From a bacterium UBP2_UBA2255 (GTDB lineage Bacteria; Edwardsbacteria; AC1; EtOH8), in the NCBI GenBank assembly GCA_002347565.1, contig DDXR01000016.1, positions 1 to 25,440 of the forward strand: DNA of 25,440 nucleotides, read 5' to 3'. The translations under genes were made by a program, and so were the position numbers. Shown here one piece after another: positions 1 to 8,034 of this stretch (the stretch's first letter is position 1; every line of letters begins with the position of its first letter). The notes beneath the pieces were generated by a model. It was not told the origin of the DNA. It made no database searches and was given only the letters and a program-made list of their open reading frames with translations.

Positions 1-58
1 AGTTGAGGGACGGTATTAAAAGAATAGTTGTTTAACCTCTGTGTTCTCTGTGGTTTAA

Positions 59-1273
59 ATGGGAAACTGTGTTTATTGGTGCCGGGACTGCGGCCGCACC
101 TACGACCGCGACGAGGTGCGCTACCTCTGCCCGGCGTGCGGCGAGCGCTACCGGCCGGGCCAACCGCTGACCGGCGTGTTGACGGCAGTATTCGACTACG
201 CGGCGATCCGGAAGCGGTTCAAGAAGAAGCAGCCCGACTGGTCGCTGTTCTCCGCAGTCGAAACGAGATGTTACCCCAAGTATCCCGTCGGCAACACGCC
301 GTTCTTCAAGGCGGACCGCCTAGGGAAGGAGCTCGGCCTCGCCGACCTCTGGATCAAGAACGACGGGCTCAACCCCAGCGGCTCGCTCAAGGACCGGGCC
401 TCGTTCCTGGTCGTGGCGGAAGCGAACCGCATCGGCGAGGACCGCATCGTGGCGGCGTCCACGGGCAACGCGGCCAGCGCCCTGGCGGCCGTCTGCGCGG
501 CGGCCGGCAAACGGGCGGTCATCTTCGTCCCGAAATCCGCTCCCAAGGCCAAACTGGTGCAGATCGTGCTGTACGGTGCCAACATCGTCCTGGTGGACGG
601 CAGCTACGACGACGCCTTCCGATTGTCCCTGGAATACACCGACAGGAAGGGCGGGCTCAGCCGCAACACCGCCTACCATCCGCTGACCATCGAGGGCAAG
701 AAGACGGTGGCGCTGGAGATCTGCGCCCAGAACGGCTTCAAGGCGCCCGACGCGGTGGTCGTGCCGGTCGGCGACGGCGTGATCATCGCCGGCGTCTACA
801 AGGGCTTCTGGGACCTGAAACAGGCGGGCATCGTTGCGAAGATGCCGAAGCTGGTCTGCGTGCAGGCGACGTCCTCGGATGCGATCCATCACTACATCAC
901 GACCGGGAAGTACCGGGACGCGGCGCGGCCGTCCACCATCGCCGACTCGATCTCGGTGACGGCGCCCAGCAACGCCCACATGGCGCGGCATGCGGTGCTG
1001 GAAAGCAAAGGATTCTCGCTGCTGGTCACGGACGAAGAGATCCGCCGGGCGCAGGCGCGACTGGCGCGGACCACGGGCGTGTTCGCGGAACCTGCTGCTG
1101 CTGCCGCCGCCGCCGGTCTGGCCAAGGCGGCGAAGAGCGGGAAACTGAAGCGCAGCGGGAGGATCGTGCTGCTGGTGACCGGGCACGGGCTGAAGGACAT
1201 CGATGCGCCGCTGGCGCGCATCATTCTGCCGCGACCCATTCCACCGCGGTTGGACGCGGTGAGAGGTCTGTGA
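59..1273 (+). CDS. Threonine-synthase-like PLP-dependent enzyme (fold type II), 404 aa
   Basis: The protein has an N-terminal zinc-ribbon-like segment (C8-x2-C11 and C24-x2-C27) as in many threonine synthases. A fold-type-II PLP domain follows. The Schiff-base lysine is K111 in NPSGSLKD, the STGNAAS substrate loop is at 135-140, a VGDG turn is at 237-240, and the C-terminal VTGHGLKD signature is at 373-380. These are seen in the sequence, and the family normally makes threonine from O-phosphohomoserine. The stop overlaps the GTG start of the hydantoinase gene by 4 bases, and no other threonine biosynthesis gene is nearby. A role in the linked heterocycle-degradation pathway, for instance on a diaminopropionate- or ureido-amino-acid-like substrate, is therefore at least as likely as threonine synthesis; that is inference. 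The ATG at 59 is the first in frame, and no clear Shine-Dalgarno precedes it. Family assignment is firm; substrate is open. Confidence 0.85.
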   Translation: MGNCVYWCRDCGRTYDRDEVRYLCPACGERYRPGQPLTGVLTAVFDYAAIRKRFKKKQPDWSLFSAVETRCYPKYPVGNTPFFKADRLGKELGLADLWIKNDGLNPSGSLKDRASFLVVAEANRIGEDRIVAASTGNAASALAAVCAAAGKRAVIFVPKSAPKAKLVQIVLYGANIVLVDGSYDDAFRLSLEYTDRKGGLSRNTAYHPLTIEGKKTVALEICAQNGFKAPDAVVVPVGDGVIIAGVYKGFWDLKQAGIVAKMPKLVCVQATSSDAIHHYITTGKYRDAARPSTIADSISVTAPSNAHMARHAVLESKGFSLLVTDEEIRRAQARLARTTGVFAEPAAAAAAAGLAKAAKSGKLKRSGRIVLLVTGHGLKDIDAPLARIILPRPIPPRLDAVRGL

Positions 1274-2601
1274 ACAGGACCTTGATCAAGAACGGCACGG
1301 TGCACCTCGAGGACCGTGCGCTGGTCACCGACGTTTTGGCCGTGGACGGCCTGATCGCGGATATTGGCAAGATCGATTATGCCATCGACGGCTGCGAGGT
1401 GATCGACGCCACGGGCCTGCACGTGCTGCCGGGTATGATCGACATCCACACCCACCTGGATGACACGATCGGCACGTATCAGCTGGCGGACACCTGGGCC
1501 ACCGGCTCGGAGATCGCCATCCGCAACGGCATCACCACGATGTGCGGGTTCATCACCCAGCGGCAGGGCGGATCGCTGCAGGAGGCCGTCGATTCAGCGT
1601 TGGCGAAGGCAGAGCGGCATTCATACTGCGATCACGCGTTCCATCTGACCCCGGTGACGTTCGAAAAACGCGATTGGGCGTACATCGAAAAACTGCTGGC
1701 CGACAATTTCCGCACCTTCAAGTTCTACACGACGTACCGCGAGGCCGGACTGTTCCTGGACTACGGGAAACTGCGGGAGGCGATGGGGCGGATCGGCGAC
1801 ATGGGGGCGGCGGTATTGGCGCACTGCGAGGATGACCTGATCCTAAACGATGCGAGATCGAGGATCGCCGACCCCGCGGACGCATACAGCCACGCGCTGT
1901 CGCGGCCGGCCAGTGCGGAGATCGAGGGGATCACGCGGGTGCTGGAGGTCGCGAAGCAAACGAAGTGCCCCTGCCATATCGTCCACGTGTCGACCGTCGA
2001 GGGCGCGACGCTGATATCACAGGCGAGGCAGGACCTGTCCGTCACCTGCGAGACCTGTCCGCAGTACCTGTTCCTCTCGGAAGAAAATCTTAGGCAGCCG
2101 GCAGGTCACCGGTACATCTGCTCGCCGCCGTTGCGAACGGAAGGCAACCGGACCGCAATGCAACAACTCGCGCTCAAGGGAACCTTTGACGCCTACGCCA
2201 CGGACCACTGCGCGTTCACAAAACGGGACAAGGACGGGAAAAGCTCGGACCATGCCAACGTCCCCAACGGCCTGCCTGGTATCGGTGCGTTGGTCCCATT
2301 GGCCCACGAGCTGCACCGTGACCCGGCAGCGCTGGCAAGGCACCTGGCGCTGAACCCGGCGAGGATCGCCGGCCTGTATCCGCGCAAGGGCGCCATCGGG
2401 AAGGGCGCGGACGCCGACCTGGTGGTCCTCGATGCCGATGGCCCGGAACACACGGTGCGCTCGAGCCTGGCCGACGTCCACGAGACGTATCCGGGGCGGA
2501 CGACCAGGCTCGGGATCAGGCGCGTGCTGCGGCGCGGGGAGACGGTGGTCGGGAACGGCGACTTGAAGGACGGTCAACGGTCAGCGGGAAAGCGCGTATG
2601 A
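1270..2601 (+). CDS. hyuA: HyuA/dihydropyrimidinase-family cyclic amidohydrolase, 443 aa
   Basis: This is a metal-dependent amidohydrolase of the D-hydantoinase/dihydropyrimidinase group, which opens cyclic ureides such as hydantoins or dihydropyrimidines to carbamoyl amino acids. All expected binuclear-metal ligands are visible: H60 and H62 (DIHTH), the carboxylated lysine K151 (FKFYTTY), H185 (AHCED), H239 (HVS) and D312 (ATDHCAF). Length fits the family. I chose GTG at 1270: it overlaps the upstream stop as GTGA, has GAGAGG just upstream, and gives the normal start of the small beta-sandwich domain. The reading frame stays open upstream to position 28 only because that stretch shadows the PLP gene. 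The gene is translationally coupled on both sides (ATGA overlap with the molybdenum hydroxylase). E. coli hyuA sits in the same kind of ygeW/xdh neighbourhood. The exact substrate cannot be read from the sequence. Confidence 0.9.
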   Translation: MNRTLIKNGTVHLEDRALVTDVLAVDGLIADIGKIDYAIDGCEVIDATGLHVLPGMIDIHTHLDDTIGTYQLADTWATGSEIAIRNGITTMCGFITQRQGGSLQEAVDSALAKAERHSYCDHAFHLTPVTFEKRDWAYIEKLLADNFRTFKFYTTYREAGLFLDYGKLREAMGRIGDMGAAVLAHCEDDLILNDARSRIADPADAYSHALSRPASAEIEGITRVLEVAKQTKCPCHIVHVSTVEGATLISQARQDLSVTCETCPQYLFLSEENLRQPAGHRYICSPPLRTEGNRTAMQQLALKGTFDAYATDHCAFTKRDKDGKSSDHANVPNGLPGIGALVPLAHELHRDPAALARHLALNPARIAGLYPRKGAIGKGADADLVVLDADGPEHTVRSSLADVHETYPGRTTRLGIRRVLRRGETVVGNGDLKDGQRSAGKRV

Positions 2602-4868
2602 GCGAAAAGCACAAGGCCTGGCGCAACGACGCCTACGCCAAGGTCACCGGCCGGGCGCAGTACGCCGGCGACCTCAGGTTCCACGGGATGCTGCACGCCG
2701 TTCCGGTCTACACGGACTTCGTGCACGCCCGCATCAGGAGGATCGACGCTGCTGCGGCGCTGCGGTCGCCCGGCGTGGTGCGGGTGATCACGGCCCGCGA
2801 CGTGCCGGGGTCGGTGACCTTCGGCCAGATCCTGCGCGACTACCGCATGCTGGCCGACGACAAGGTGCGGTTCAACGGCGACGTCGCGGCCGTGGTGGTG
2901 GCGGAGACCCGCGAACGGGCGATCGCAGTGATACCCTTGGTCAAGATCGAGGCCGAGGAGCTGCCGCCGTTGCTGGATCCCGATGAAGCGATGAAACCCG
3001 GCGCACCGCTGGTCCACGAGGGCCACGGCTCGAACGTCGTCAATCACCACAAAGTGCGGCGGGGCGACGCCGCGGCCGCGCTGAGGGCCTGCGACCACGT
3101 GATCGAGCAGGAATTCCGCACCCAGCTCATCGAGCACGCCTATCTGGAGACCGAGACCGCAGTGGCCGTGCCCCGGCCCGACGGGGTGACCGAGATCTAT
3201 GCCAGCACGCAGCACCCCTTCTCCACCCGGCGGTTCGTGGCGGCGCTGCTGGGTGTGCCGCTGGCCGACGTCGAGGTCAGGACGGTGCCAATAGGCGGGG
3301 GCTTCGGCGGCAAGGACGACACCGTGTCCGTCGTGGCGGCCCGGGCGGCGCTGGCGGCCAAGCTGACCGGGCGGCCGGTGAGGATCGCGTACGACCGCGA
3401 GTGGTCGATGCGAGAAAGCTACAAACGGCACCCCTACCGCATCCGATACCGGATGGGTTTCTCCAGTTCCGGAAGGATCGAGGCCTGCGAGGTCCGGGTG
3501 GTGGCCGACGCCGGCGCCTACTGTTCGGTGACGCCCTGGGTCACCTGGCGCTCGACGGTCCAGTGCTGCGGCCCCTACGATGTGCCGAACGTCCACTGCG
3601 ACGTCTACGGCGTCTACACCAACAATGTCGTCACCGGCGCCATGAGGGGCTTCGGCTCGCCCCAGATCAACTTTGCCGTCGAGCAGCTGGTGGAGATGGC
3701 GGCGGAGCGGTGCGGCATGTCGGCAACCGAGTTCCGCAAGCGGAACATGGTGCGCCAGGGCTCGGTCACCATCACCGGGCAGAAGCTCGACACCCACACG
3801 GTCAGCCTGGAGCAGGCGCTGGACAGCACGCTGCGGGGGATCGGGTACCACGGCAAGCACGCGAAATGCTCGTTCGGGAAATCCGGCTCCGACGAGCTCT
3901 ACGGCATCGGCTACGCCATCAGCTACCGCGGCATGAGCCTGGGCGCCGAGGGGATGGATTTCAATTCTGCGGTGATCAACGTCCAGTTCGACGGCTCGAT
4001 CCTGCTGGAGGCCGCGGTGCACGAGAACGGGCAGGGGGCGGAAAGCGCCATGGTCCTGATCTGCGCCGAGCAGCTGGGGGTGGACAAGCAACGGATCAGG
4101 TACCGGATGCCGTCGACAGCCAACATCCCGGACGGCGGCACCACCGTGGCCTCGCGCGGCACCATCATGGGCGGAGGAGCGGTTGCCAACGCGGCCCGGG
4201 CTCTCAAAGCAAGGCTGGCGGAACTGCTGGCGGCCAAGCTGGAATGCCCTCCGGACAGGGTCAGGTTCTCGAACGACCGGATCCTGGGCGCTGACGACGT
4301 GCATGCGCTGACCTGGCCCGAGGCCATGCAGCAGCTGTTCCTGGCGCAGGAGTACCCCTACTCGTTCGGCACCTTCAAGGCGCCGCAGGTAAGCTGGGAT
4401 GAGCACACCGGCCAAGGCAAGGCATACTTCACCTGGGTCTACGGCTGCCAGGCGGTGGAGCTGACGGTCAACAAAAGGACAGGACGGGTGAAATTGCTCG
4501 GGATGAGCGCCACCCACGAGGTCGGCAAAGCCGTCAACCACGCCATGGTGCTGGGGCAGTTCTACGGCGGGATGGCCATGGGGACGGGATACGCCCTTTT
4601 CGAGGAAATCCACAACGACGGCGGCCTGGTCAGGAACGCCAATTTTAACCACTACCGCATCCCGCGCGCCACCGACCTGCCGGAGATGACCGGCATCATC
4701 ATCGAAAACCCCGACCCGAACTCTCCCACCGGGGCCAAGGGCGTGGGCGAGCCCACCAATGAGCTGATGGCCCCTGCCATAGCGAACGCGATCTACAACG
4801 CCACCGGGGTCCGCCACTTCAGCCTGCCGATCAGGGTCCGACCGCTGACGGGGGAGGAACGGGCATGA
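2598..4868 (+). CDS. Xanthine dehydrogenase-family molybdopterin-binding subunit, 756 aa
   Basis: This is the large catalytic subunit of a molybdenum hydroxylase, inserting water-derived oxygen into an N-heterocycle. Visible motifs are EHAYLET before residue 200, GGGFGGKDD at 233-241, the AMRGFG loop with R350 (position of the substrate-contacting Arg of xanthine dehydrogenases) and GAKGVGEP at 712-719 with the presumed catalytic base E718. The residue after GGGFGGK is Asp240; xanthine oxidoreductases I remember have Glu there and aldehyde oxidases a hydrophobic residue, so a purine-like but not necessarily xanthine substrate is inferred. Length equals a stand-alone Mo subunit such as E. coli XdhA. 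It overlaps hyuA by ATGA and the 2Fe-2S subunit by 4 bases. No FAD-binding subunit gene is present in the locus. The neighbouring mocA and xdhC-type genes would serve its cofactor. Confidence 0.93.
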   Translation: MSEKHKAWRNDAYAKVTGRAQYAGDLRFHGMLHAVPVYTDFVHARIRRIDAAAALRSPGVVRVITARDVPGSVTFGQILRDYRMLADDKVRFNGDVAAVVVAETRERAIAVIPLVKIEAEELPPLLDPDEAMKPGAPLVHEGHGSNVVNHHKVRRGDAAAALRACDHVIEQEFRTQLIEHAYLETETAVAVPRPDGVTEIYASTQHPFSTRRFVAALLGVPLADVEVRTVPIGGGFGGKDDTVSVVAARAALAAKLTGRPVRIAYDREWSMRESYKRHPYRIRYRMGFSSSGRIEACEVRVVADAGAYCSVTPWVTWRSTVQCCGPYDVPNVHCDVYGVYTNNVVTGAMRGFGSPQINFAVEQLVEMAAERCGMSATEFRKRNMVRQGSVTITGQKLDTHTVSLEQALDSTLRGIGYHGKHAKCSFGKSGSDELYGIGYAISYRGMSLGAEGMDFNSAVINVQFDGSILLEAAVHENGQGAESAMVLICAEQLGVDKQRIRYRMPSTANIPDGGTTVASRGTIMGGGAVANAARALKARLAELLAAKLECPPDRVRFSNDRILGADDVHALTWPEAMQQLFLAQEYPYSFGTFKAPQVSWDEHTGQGKAYFTWVYGCQAVELTVNKRTGRVKLLGMSATHEVGKAVNHAMVLGQFYGGMAMGTGYALFEEIHNDGGLVRNANFNHYRIPRATDLPEMTGIIIENPDPNSPTGAKGVGEPTNELMAPAIANAIYNATGVRHFSLPIRVRPLTGEERA

Positions 4869-5326
4869 TCGCCTACATCAACGGGCGCAAGCGCGTACTG
4901 GCCGAGGACGACCTGGGGAAGAACCTGCTGTCCTTTCTCCGGGACGAGCTCGGTCTGACCGGGGCCAAGAACGGCTGCGGCATCGGCGCCTGCGGTGCCT
5001 GCACGGTGCTGGTGAACAACAGGCCGGTGCGGTCCTGCCGCAAGGCCGTGGCCGATATCGTCGATGCCAATGTCCTGACCATCGAAGGTCTGGCGCGGGA
5101 GGACGGGTCGCTCCACCCCCTGCAGCAGGCCTTCGCCGACGCTGGCGCGATCCAGTGCGGGTTCTGTACCCCGGGCATGGTGCTCACCGCCCACGCCCTG
5201 CTGCTGGCCAATCACGAACCGACCCGCGCGGAGATCCGCCGGGCCATTTCCGGCAACCTGTGCCGCTGCACCGGCTACCAGCAGATCATAGATGCCATTG
5301 AGTCCGCGGCGAAGTTTTACAGGTGA
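4865..5326 (+). CDS. Xanthine dehydrogenase-family 2Fe-2S subunit, 153 aa
   Basis: This is the electron-transfer subunit of the adjacent molybdenum hydroxylase. The N-terminal plant-ferredoxin-type cluster ligands are C38, C43, C46 and C58. The C-terminal four-helix-bundle cluster ligands are C98 and C101 (CGFC) and C133 and C135 (CRC). All eight cysteines are present, and the length is typical of CoxS/XdhC(FeS)/NdhS-type subunits. Its ATG overlaps the stop of the molybdopterin subunit, so the two proteins are probably made stoichiometrically. Without a FAD subunit, electrons must leave through another partner such as a ferredoxin, flavodoxin or an unlinked flavoprotein; this is inference. 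E. coli names its equivalent XdhC, which must not be confused with the XdhC/CoxI maturation factor further downstream. Confidence 0.94.
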   Translation: MIAYINGRKRVLAEDDLGKNLLSFLRDELGLTGAKNGCGIGACGACTVLVNNRPVRSCRKAVADIVDANVLTIEGLAREDGSLHPLQQAFADAGAIQCGFCTPGMVLTAHALLLANHEPTRAEIRRAISGNLCRCTGYQQIIDAIESAAKFYR

Positions 5327-5329
5327 CCG

Positions 5330-5358
5330 AACACGAAGACACGAAACGCGAAGCATTT
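5330..5358. repeat. Short ACACGAAG-type motif between FeS subunit and peptidase genes
   Basis: The 34-base gap holds three near-repeats of a CACGAA/CGCGAAG unit. I recall similar runs recurring between genes in many environmental bacterial genomes. Only one short example is present here, so calling it a dispersed repeat is tentative. It also supplies the only purine-rich stretch before the ATG at 5361. Confidence 0.3.
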
Positions 5359-5360
5359 TC

Positions 5361-7454
5361 ATGCGCTATTCATTGATCCTTTCGGTCATCATTTTTTTCA
5401 GCGCAATTGCGGCCGCGCAACCAGCACCGCCGGTCGCACCGCTGCGTCCCTGGCAGGACAGCATTCACGGCCGGGTGCGCAGCGACGAGTTCCGCTGGCT
5501 GCGGGAACGGGAGAATCCCGCGGTCATGGCGTACCTGGCCGCCGAGAACGCCTACGCCGATTCGATGATGTCGCATGCGCGGAAGCTCCGTGACAGGATC
5601 TACCGCGAGCTCCGCGGCCGCATCCGGGAGAGCGACCTGTCGGTGCCGGTCAAGGCCGACAGCTTCTACTACTACAGCCGCACCATCAGGGGGAAGGACT
5701 ACTCCGTCTATTGCCGGAAGAAGGGCGGCCTTGCGGCCAGGGAGGAGGTTCTGCTCGATGAGAACCGCTTGGCCGGCGGGCGCGCCTACTATTCGATCGA
5801 CGGCACCATCATCAGCCCGGACCATGCGGTGCTGGCCTACCTGGCCGACACCTCCGGCTCGTTCGTCTACACCATCTATTTCAAGGACCTGCGGACCGGC
5901 CGGTTGATCGATTCCATCTCCAGCGCCCACGGCATGGCTTGGGCCAATGACAATGCGACGGTGTTCTACGAGGCCTGCGATTCCGCCAACCGCACCGACC
6001 GGATCGTCCGCCACGCGCTGGGGACGAGCCCGCTGACGGACCAGGCCGTCTACCGCGAGGATGACCCCGAGTTCTCGGTCGATGTCAGGAGGACAAAATC
6101 CCGCGGCTACCTGCTGATCCATTCGTACAGCAAGACCACGACCGAGGCTCGGATCTGCCCGGCCGATTCCCCGGAGGCCTCCTTCCGGCTGTTCCGCGCG
6201 CGGTCCGCTGGGGTCGAGTACTACCTCGACCACCACGGCGACTCGCTGTACGTTCTCACCAACGACGCCCACCGCAACTTCCGGCTGGTTTCCGCCCCGG
6301 CGCACGACTGGCCATCCGGGGGCTGGAACGAGGTGATCCCGGGCCGCGACGACGTGCTGCTGGAGGACGTCCGGATGTTCCGCGGCCACTGCGTGCTCCA
6401 GGAGCGGCAAGACGGGCTGGTGCGGCTGCGGGTCCGGTCTTGGGATGGGGCCGGCGACCGCTACCTGGCGTTCCCGGAGCCTGCGTACGCCGTATTCCCG
6501 TGGCGCAGCTACGACTACGGCTCGGCGCTGTTGCGCTACACCTACAGCTCCCTGGTGACGCCGGGGGCGGTCTATGACTACGACATGGCGGCAAACGAGT
6601 ATCGGCTGCTGAAGCAGCACGAGGTGCGGGGCGGCTACGATCCGGCGCGCTACCAGTCGGAGCGGATCTACGCCGCGGCGCCAGACGGGGAGCGGGTGCC
6701 GATCTCGCTGGTTTATCGTAAGGGGCTGCGGCGGGAGGGGGGCAACCCCTGCCTGCTTCATGGCTACGGGTCCTACGGCACAAGCAGCGAAACCTACTTC
6801 AGCAGCCACCGGTTGAGCCTGCTGGACCGGGGCTTCATCTTCGCCATCGCGCATGTGCGCGGCGGGCAGGAAATGGGGCGAAGGTGGTATGACGACGGCA
6901 GACTGCTGAAAAAGACCAACACCTTCACGGACTTCATCGCCTGCGCCGAGCACCTGGTGGCGCAGGGGTACACGGCCCCCTCGCAGCTGGCGGTCTCCGG
7001 CGGCAGCGCCGGCGGCCTGCTGGTGGGAGCCGTCCTCAACCGGCGCCCGGACCTGTTCCGGGCCGCGGTGCTGGACGTGCCCTTCCTGGACATGATCAAC
7101 ACCATGCTGGATCCCACCATCCCCCTGACCACGGCCGAATACCAGGAATGGGGCGACCCGCGGATCAGGCAGCATTACGAGTACATGGCCTCCTACGCGC
7201 CGTACGAGAACATCTCGGGGCAGGGGTATCCGACGATGCTGGTCACCGGGGGGTTCAACGACGCCAACGTGCCGTACTGGGAGCCGGCCAAGTGGGTGGC
7301 CAGGCTCAGGAGGATGAAGACCGATTCGAATCCCCTGCTCCTGAGGATCGACCTTTCCAGCGGCCACGCCGGGCCGTCCGGCCGTTTCGGCTACCTGCGG
7401 GAGACGGCCTTCGAGTACGCGTTCCTGCTGGACATCATGGGCATCAAGAAATAG
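5361..7454 (+). CDS. Exported prolyl oligopeptidase-family serine peptidase (S9A, oligopeptidase B-like), 697 aa
   Basis: This is an alpha/beta-hydrolase peptidase with an N-terminal beta-propeller (about residues 70-410) and a C-terminal catalytic domain. The catalytic triad is visible as S549 in GGSAGG, D634 in GGFNDANVPYW and H669 in SSGHAG. The stretch around HVRGGQEMGRRWYDDG and KKTNTFTDF is characteristic of oligopeptidase B, which cleaves peptides after basic residues. Residues 1-20 form a hydrophobic signal peptide ending in AAAQP, so it should act in the periplasm or outside, unlike classical cytosolic oligopeptidase B. I chose ATG 5361 because it begins the signal peptide and has a GAAG 7 bases upstream; the frame is open to 5292 but that overlaps the FeS gene. 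It lies in line with the molybdenum-hydroxylase operon but has no evident role in it. Confidence 0.92.
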   Translation: MRYSLILSVIIFFSAIAAAQPAPPVAPLRPWQDSIHGRVRSDEFRWLRERENPAVMAYLAAENAYADSMMSHARKLRDRIYRELRGRIRESDLSVPVKADSFYYYSRTIRGKDYSVYCRKKGGLAAREEVLLDENRLAGGRAYYSIDGTIISPDHAVLAYLADTSGSFVYTIYFKDLRTGRLIDSISSAHGMAWANDNATVFYEACDSANRTDRIVRHALGTSPLTDQAVYREDDPEFSVDVRRTKSRGYLLIHSYSKTTTEARICPADSPEASFRLFRARSAGVEYYLDHHGDSLYVLTNDAHRNFRLVSAPAHDWPSGGWNEVIPGRDDVLLEDVRMFRGHCVLQERQDGLVRLRVRSWDGAGDRYLAFPEPAYAVFPWRSYDYGSALLRYTYSSLVTPGAVYDYDMAANEYRLLKQHEVRGGYDPARYQSERIYAAAPDGERVPISLVYRKGLRREGGNPCLLHGYGSYGTSSETYFSSHRLSLLDRGFIFAIAHVRGGQEMGRRWYDDGRLLKKTNTFTDFIACAEHLVAQGYTAPSQLAVSGGSAGGLLVGAVLNRRPDLFRAAVLDVPFLDMINTMLDPTIPLTTAEYQEWGDPRIRQHYEYMASYAPYENISGQGYPTMLVTGGFNDANVPYWEPAKWVARLRRMKTDSNPLLLRIDLSSGHAGPSGRFGYLRETAFEYAFLLDIMGIKK

Positions 7455-7486
7455 ACCGAGCGATCAGCGACACGATGGGAGCGGGC

Positions 7487-8011
7487 ATGCGAACGGCACG
7501 GCAGGGCGACCAGGTGCTGGTGCACTACACGGGAACGTTCGGCGACGGGACGGTGTTCGACTCGTCGGACGGCGGCGAGCCGCTGAAGTTCGTGCTGGGC
7601 GGCGGCCGGGTGATCCCCGGCTTCGACGCGGCGGTGGCGGGGATGACGGCCGGCCAGCGCAAGGACGTCACCATCCCGGCGGCAGAGGCCTACGGCCCGC
7701 ACCATCCCGAGATGGTGATCACGGTGCCGCGGGCGCAGTTCCCGATCGGCCGCGCGCCGCAGGTCGGCCAGCAGCTGCGGGTGCAGTCGCCCGACGGCCT
7801 GGCCGTCCCGGTGACGGCCACCGCGGTCACGGCCGAGTCGGTGACGCTCGACGCCAACCACCCGCTGGCCGGCAAGGACCTCCGCTTCGAGCTGACCCTG
7901 GTCGGCATCAGCGAGGACGACGGCTCGTGCGACGGCGAGTGCTGCTGCGGCGGCCACGGCTCGTGCGGCGAGGCCCACGGGGACGGCGGCTGCTGCGGCA
8001 AGCACAAATGA
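7487..8011 (+). CDS. SlyD-like FKBP-type peptidyl-prolyl isomerase with Cys/His-rich metal-binding tail, 174 aa
   Basis: The FKBP core begins at VLVHYTGTF, with the GGGRVIPGFD loop at 38-47. An inserted flap (IF) domain is inferred around 68-120. The diagnostic DANHPLAGKDL signature of SlyD proteins is at 122-132. The C-terminal 30 residues contain seven cysteines and three histidines, resembling the nickel/zinc-binding tail of SlyD. Family knowledge: prolyl isomerase, chaperone and metal carrier, cytosolic. Two ATGs (7475 and 7487) lie close together. I chose 7487 because GGGAG sits 5 bases upstream and the protein then starts directly before the FKBP fold. It is 32 bases after the peptidase stop and 23 before the next gene. 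It could help folding or metal delivery for enzymes of this locus, but that is only suggested by position. Confidence 0.92.
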   Translation: MRTARQGDQVLVHYTGTFGDGTVFDSSDGGEPLKFVLGGGRVIPGFDAAVAGMTAGQRKDVTIPAAEAYGPHHPEMVITVPRAQFPIGRAPQVGQQLRVQSPDGLAVPVTATAVTAESVTLDANHPLAGKDLRFELTLVGISEDDGSCDGECCCGGHGSCGEAHGDGGCCGKHK

Positions 8012-8034
8012 GATCAGAGCAGGAAGGTGAATCC

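Noticed and set aside
28..1269. Open frame upstream of and continuous with hyuA
   Set aside because: This stretch is a Gly/Arg-rich shadow of the PLP enzyme read in another frame; hyuA homology begins only at the GTG at 1270, so there is no real fusion protein.
2574..4817. 747-codon antisense open frame opposite the molybdopterin subunit
   Set aside because: High-GC antisense shadow with His/Arg/Gly/Val-biased composition and no motif; the plus-strand frame has clear molybdenum-hydroxylase motifs.
5370..7367. 665-codon antisense open frame opposite the S9 peptidase
   Set aside because: Compositional shadow; the plus strand has an intact catalytic triad and signal peptide.
2598..8011. Selenocysteine-encoded protein in the locus
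   Set aside because: The selenium-linked E. coli context suggested looking, but no gene shows an in-frame TGA with homology continuing past it; stops coincide with expected family ends.
7927..8034. N-terminal extension of the beta-barrel gene into the FKBP tail
   Set aside because: The extension is an Arg-rich shadow of the FKBP tail; the ATG at 8035 has a strong ribosome site and begins a signal peptide.
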